A stretch of 8,701 nucleotides of DNA from an uncultured Oscillospiraceae bacterium. Lineage in GTDB: Bacteria > Bacillota > Clostridia > Oscillospirales > Oscillospiraceae. Below, one piece after another: positions 6,058-8,701 of this stretch. The notes below the pieces were generated by a model that made no database searches, was not told the DNA's origin, and was given only the letters and a program-made list of their open reading frames with translations. The position numbers were made by a program, and so were the translations under genes. Within the stretch, counting starts at the first letter, position 1. Each line of letters starts with the position of its first letter. The DNA lies in NCBI GenBank assembly GCA_910578735.1, contig CAJTSQ010000059.1, forward strand, positions 1-8,701, given 5' to 3'.

Positions 6058-7667
6058 GCGTTATCACCGCAAAATATATCCGCTTGTCCTCGGAGGATGA
6101 TGATTTAGGGAAAAGCGGCAAAGTTGAATCCAACAGCGTCACGAACCAGAGAAATTTGCTGGACGCTTTTATCAGCCGTACCCCGGAATTGGCGGATACC
6201 AGCGTGATCGAGTTCTGTGATGATGGATGGAGCGGCAAAAACTTTGAGCGTCCCGCTGTCCAGGAGATGATCGCCCAGGCAAGGGCCGGGAAAATCCAAT
6301 GTATCGTTGTCAAAGATTTATCCCGCTTTGGCCGTGATTACCTGACTGTCGGCAACTACATTTCCTGCGTGTTCCCCTTCCTGGGAGTGCGGTTTATCGC
6401 CGTCAACGATGGCTTTGACAGCATCCGGCCCACCGATGTGGACAGCCTGGAAACCTCCTTCAAGGCCCTTCTGTATGACCTTTATAGCCGGGACTTGTCC
6501 CGGAAGGTACGGAGCGCGAAGAAGTTCCGCGCCCAGCGGGGGGACTTTCTCGCGCCCTTCGCCCCCTATGGCTATGTCAAGGACCCGGCTGATAAGGCCC
6601 GGCTGGTCATAGACCCGGAAGCGGCGGAGACAGTACGGCGCGTCTTTCATCTGGCGGCGAGTGGACACAGCGCAGACCAGATCGCCATGGCGCTGAACCG
6701 GGAAACTGTGCCAACGCCCATGCTTTATAAGCGGGCGGCGGGCTGCTCCCGGACACGCTGGCCCAGCATTGAAGAAAACAACTTCTGGACGGATACCGCT
6801 GTTGTAAAGATTCTCCGTGATGAACGCTACTTTGGTAAAAACATCTTTGGAAAACGGATACGGGACAGGGTAGGCCACACGCACACCGTCAAGGTCAGCC
6901 GTGAGGACTGGATCGCCGTGGAGAACACCCATGAGGGCATCGTAACGCGGGAAGAATTTGACCGGGCGCAGACGGCTATGCGGGAGTTTGTGGAACATGG
7001 CGAGTTAAAAAAGCGTGATTGGCCTCTGCGTGGTAAGGTTCGGTGCGGTGTTTGCGGCCACGCAATGAGTTACAAGCTGGGCAAGCAAATGTATTTCTAC
7101 TGCTACACCCCGCGATACAACGATTCCTTTGCCTGCGTCAAACAGGTGCAGGGGGCCGATATTTTGGAAGTCATTTCCGATGGGCTTCGTGTGCAGGCGC
7201 AAATGGCGGTGGAGTTGAGCCGGTTGTGGGAGGAACAGCACCGTGAGCAGAAAAAAGACGCCGCCGCAGTTAAGAAAAATCTCGCCGGACTGCGGGAGAC
7301 ACACCAGAGGCTTTCCCAGCAGATCAGCGGCCTTTATGAATCCTTTGCGCTGGGAGAGATCGGCAAGCCGGAATATCTTGCGGCGAAAACCGCCGCAGCC
7401 AAGCAGCGGGATGATACCGCCGCCCGGATCAGCGAATTGGAGGCCGCGCTGGAAAACATGGGCGCGGATGGCAGCTTGCGGAACGGATTTGTTTCTACAT
7501 TCGGAAAGTATCTGGATGTGAAGGAAATCACCAGTGAGATTACGGCGGAGGTTTTGAAAGAAGTCCTTGTTTTTCCTAGTGATCGGTTTGAAATCGCCTG
7601 GAATTACCGGGATGAACTGGAAAAGCTGATACTTGATTTACAAGGAGAGCATCAGAATGGAGCATAA
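6054..7667 (+). CDS. Large serine recombinase 3 of the triplet
   Basis: This 537-residue protein has its start codon overlapping the stop of recombinase 2 (ATGA, 6054-6057), so it is probably made by coupled translation. The N-terminus is the shortest of the three: YIRLS puts the nucleophile at Ser12. LSRFGR gives Arg91 and Arg94, followed by VRFIAVNDGFDS. The recombinase domain begins with RGDFLAPFAPYGYVKDP at 162-178. The zinc ribbon has Cys331, Cys334, Cys350 and Cys361. The coiled coil covers about 395-468, rich in Ala, Lys, Glu and Gln. All key catalytic residues are present. With recombinases 1 and 2 it forms a triplet that may act as one system, either with each subunit serving a different att half-site or with one for integration and others for excision. 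That division of labour is inference. Confidence 0.93.
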   Translation: MSVITAKYIRLSSEDDDLGKSGKVESNSVTNQRNLLDAFISRTPELADTSVIEFCDDGWSGKNFERPAVQEMIAQARAGKIQCIVVKDLSRFGRDYLTVGNYISCVFPFLGVRFIAVNDGFDSIRPTDVDSLETSFKALLYDLYSRDLSRKVRSAKKFRAQRGDFLAPFAPYGYVKDPADKARLVIDPEAAETVRRVFHLAASGHSADQIAMALNRETVPTPMLYKRAAGCSRTRWPSIEENNFWTDTAVVKILRDERYFGKNIFGKRIRDRVGHTHTVKVSREDWIAVENTHEGIVTREEFDRAQTAMREFVEHGELKKRDWPLRGKVRCGVCGHAMSYKLGKQMYFYCYTPRYNDSFACVKQVQGADILEVISDGLRVQAQMAVELSRLWEEQHREQKKDAAAVKKNLAGLRETHQRLSQQISGLYESFALGEIGKPEYLAAKTAAAKQRDDTAARISELEAALENMGADGSLRNGFVSTFGKYLDVKEITSEITAEVLKEVLVFPSDRFEIAWNYRDELEKLILDLQGEHQNGA

Positions 7668-8034
7668 AAGGACCTGGATTTATTGCAGGGTCGCGTACCC
7701 TGACGCTCGTGCGCTGGCATCTCAACAGGCAGCATTGGAGGCGTTTGCCGAAAAGCAGGGCTTTGAGATCGCAGGTACTACCGCAGAACAGGCCAGCAGA
7801 CTGGACTTTTCCCGCCGGGGGCTGACCGAGGTTTCTAATGCGGTAGACGCTGGGAAAGTTGACCTTCTGCTGGTAGCAAACCTCTCCCGCTTGGGCCGGG
7901 ACGTGGTAAAGACGGACGCTTATCTGCGCTGGCTGGAAGATCGGCTTGTCGAAGTGGTCTGTGCCGATGGCATGGTCCCGCAGACGGCCACCGAGATACT
8001 GCATGAGCTGATGAAAGCAAGCGTGGCAAATTGA
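7657..8034 (+). CDS. Catalytic-domain-only serine recombinase homologue lacking the active serine
   Basis: This 125-residue protein starts at ATG 7657, seven bases after AAGGAGAG and overlapping the end of recombinase 3 by 11 bases. A TTG at 7633 in the same frame has no comparable site. It aligns over its length with a resolvase-type catalytic domain: IYCRVAYPD at the N-terminus, a helix with QQAALEAFAEKQGFEIAG, then VDLLLVANLSRLGRD with the active-site Arg78 and Arg81. At the nucleophile position, where homologues read R-[VL]-S, it has Arg11-Val12-Ala13, so the cleaving serine is absent. There is no recombinase domain, zinc ribbon or coiled coil. It cannot be expected to cut DNA. Residue 104 onward (DGMVPQTATEILHELMK) could still supply a dimer helix. 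Possible roles are regulatory subunit, inhibitor or directionality factor. Confidence 0.85.
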   Translation: MEHKRTWIYCRVAYPDARALASQQAALEAFAEKQGFEIAGTTAEQASRLDFSRRGLTEVSNAVDAGKVDLLLVANLSRLGRDVVKTDAYLRWLEDRLVEVVCADGMVPQTATEILHELMKASVAN

Positions 8035-8045
8035 GCGCAGCACAA

Positions 8046-8085
8046 AGGGGATTCTCCCTCCGGGGACTTGGGCGGAGAATCCCCT
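8046..8085 (+). terminator. Perfect 12-bp hairpin after the recombinase operon, probable terminator
   Basis: AGGGGATTCTCC (8046-8057) is exactly inverted as GGAGAATCCCCT (8074-8085), with a 16-base loop. It lies 11 bases after the last stop codon of the operon, where a terminator is expected. The T-tract normally seen on the + strand after the stem is missing (the next bases are CAGAAAAATT), and the minus strand has only scattered T. It may work with a weak tail or act as a 3' RNA stabiliser. Confidence 0.5.
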
Positions 8086-8130
8086 CAGAAAAATTAACTC
8101 GCTTGCCATGAAATAAAGCCAATTTCTCAT

Positions 8131-8192
8131 ATTCGACATTGTTCACGGTTTGTTTACAATTTGTTTTTGTTCCGTGCTTGACATTAGCGGAC
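8131..8192. other. Putative right attachment site (attR) region of the element
   Basis: This AT-rich stretch lies between the last element gene and the truncated recombinase. It contains the direct repeat TTGTTC (8139-8144 and 8167-8172, 28 bases apart) and a short inverted pair CACGG (8144-8148) and CCGTG (8172-8176). Recognisable coding sequence for the flanking recombinase starts at about GCG GAC AGA (8187-8195), so the crossover probably lies just before or at this point. The exact core dinucleotide cannot be fixed without the left junction or an empty site. Confidence 0.4.
8133..8160 (+). promoter_or_regulatory. Possible outward-facing promoter at the element's right end
   Basis: TCGACA (8133-8138) and TACAAT (8155-8160) each differ from consensus by one base and are 16 bases apart. 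Transcription would run rightward across the proposed junction into the truncated recombinase. In an excised circle it would run across the joined ends into the left end of the element. It is AT-rich in a GC-rich context, so chance matches are easier here than elsewhere. Confidence 0.35.
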
Positions 8193-8701
8193 AGAGGCAT
8201 TACCGGCACCTCGGTGGATAAGCGCGACGATTTCCAACGCCTTCTCTCCGACTGCAGGCGGGGCCTGATCGACAAGGTCCTGGTGAAGTCCGTATCCCGG
8301 TTTGCAAGGAATACCAAGGATTTCCTCAAGGCTACGCGGGAGCTGAAGTCCATTGGCGTGGGCGTCTGCTTCGAGGAGCAGAACATCGACAGCTCCATGG
8401 TCTCCGGTGAGATGCTGGCCTCCATCTTCGCCTCCCTGGCACAAAAGGAAAGCGAATCTATTTCCCAGAATATGCGGATGAGTTTCCAACGGCGGATGGA
8501 AAGAGGAACTTTCGTCCCGATGACGCTTCCTTTCGGATACAAAAAAGGCTCTGATGGCCGCGCAGTAATTGATGAATCCACCGCCAAATATGTCCGTGAA
8601 ATTTTTGAAAGTTATTTATCAGGCGCAAACACTGGAGACATTGCGGAGGGACTGGAAGCGCGAAAAGCAACTACGCCAGCTTTATCAACGCGCAGATGGA
8701 C
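8190..8701 (+). pseudogene. 5'-truncated serine recombinase, probably the interrupted insertion target (runs off the window)
   Basis: From GAC 8190 to the window end a single open frame encodes about 170 residues of another serine recombinase, of a different subfamily from the triplet. It begins at (A)DRGITGTS, which in relatives lies about 50-60 residues from the start. It continues with LVKSVSRFARNTKD (the Ser-Arg-x-x-Arg active-site region), GVGVCFEEQNID, ASLAQKESESIS and then PFGYKKG, where the recombinase domain opens. The N-terminal strand with the catalytic serine (R-V-S-T type) is absent. The frame remains open upstream to about 8112, but the predicted residues there do not resemble a recombinase and no ATG with a ribosome binding site is seen. 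The simplest reading is that element insertion separated the 5' end. An ancient remnant is the alternative. The 3' end is outside the window. Confidence 0.8.

Larger units (their letters stand above)
1..8189. mobile_element. Right-hand part of an integrative element with a triple serine recombinase module
   Basis: The region carries no housekeeping genes. It holds ParB-like accessory genes, three consecutive large serine recombinases and a small recombinase-like protein, all transcribed toward the right. It ends next to a recombinase gene that lacks its 5' end. Adjacent triplets of large serine recombinases are known from some Bacillota ICEs, where they lie at one end of the element beside the attachment site, and this layout fits. 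The left end, conjugation genes and relaxase are not in the window, so ICE versus IME cannot be decided. The right boundary near 8180-8189 is inferred from where homology to the flanking recombinase seems to begin, not from a compared empty site. Confidence 0.65.

Noticed and set aside
8179..8184. Perfect TTGACA as a -35 box
   Set aside because: No acceptable -10 at 16-18 bases spacing (TACCGG, ACCGGC or CCGGCA); it also lies at the proposed junction.
1..8701. CRISPR array, tRNA or rRNA genes, insertion sequences
   Set aside because: No regularly spaced repeats, no tRNA-like cloverleaf, and no DDE or HUH transposase motif were seen on either strand.

Overview
The window looks like the right-hand end of an integrative mobile element (an ICE, or an IME derived from one) in a gut-type Clostridia genome (Bacillota; Oscillospiraceae/Lachnospiraceae-like). 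This rests on the GC-rich, G/C-ending codon use, strong GGAGG-type ribosome binding sites, the Clostridia-style gene content (ParB-like protein, DGQHR protein, small DUF6870-like protein, serine recombinases) and the lack of any housekeeping gene. All supported genes are on the + strand. The species cannot be named from this sequence.

Layout: 1-245 is the 3' end of an unrecognised reading frame whose last part overlaps a long hairpin. 172-291 holds two nested stem-loops in the leader of the first complete gene. 335-2570 is a three-gene accessory block: a ParB-domain protein, a second ParB-like protein with a DGQHR motif (the two overlap by ATGA), then a 119-base spacer with two back-to-back hairpins before an 88-residue DUF6870-like protein. 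2571-2705 is the control region of the recombinase operon, with a promoter-like sequence between the arms of a perfect 10-bp inverted repeat. 2706-8034 holds three different large serine recombinases packed end to end (1-base gap, then ATGA overlap), followed by a 125-residue protein that is only a recombinase catalytic domain, with alanine where the catalytic serine should be. 8035-8189 is non-coding, with a perfect 12-bp hairpin and an AT-rich, repeat-containing stretch that I read as the attachment-site arm. From about 8187 to the window end is a fourth, unrelated serine recombinase that lacks its N-terminal catalytic-serine segment.

Interpretation: the three active-looking recombinases probably integrate and excise the element, perhaps as a hetero-complex. 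The inactive small paralogue, made in the same operon, could be a regulator, a decoy subunit or a directionality factor. The two ParB-like proteins may serve maintenance, replication or regulation of the excised form. The 5'-truncated recombinase at the right edge suggests that the element inserted into the recombinase gene of another mobile element, so the locus would be nested. The least ordinary features are the serine-less fourth recombinase, the recombinase-within-recombinase junction, the structured RNA or DNA segments at 172-291 and 2205-2275, and the promoter framed by an inverted repeat. None has been checked by database search here.
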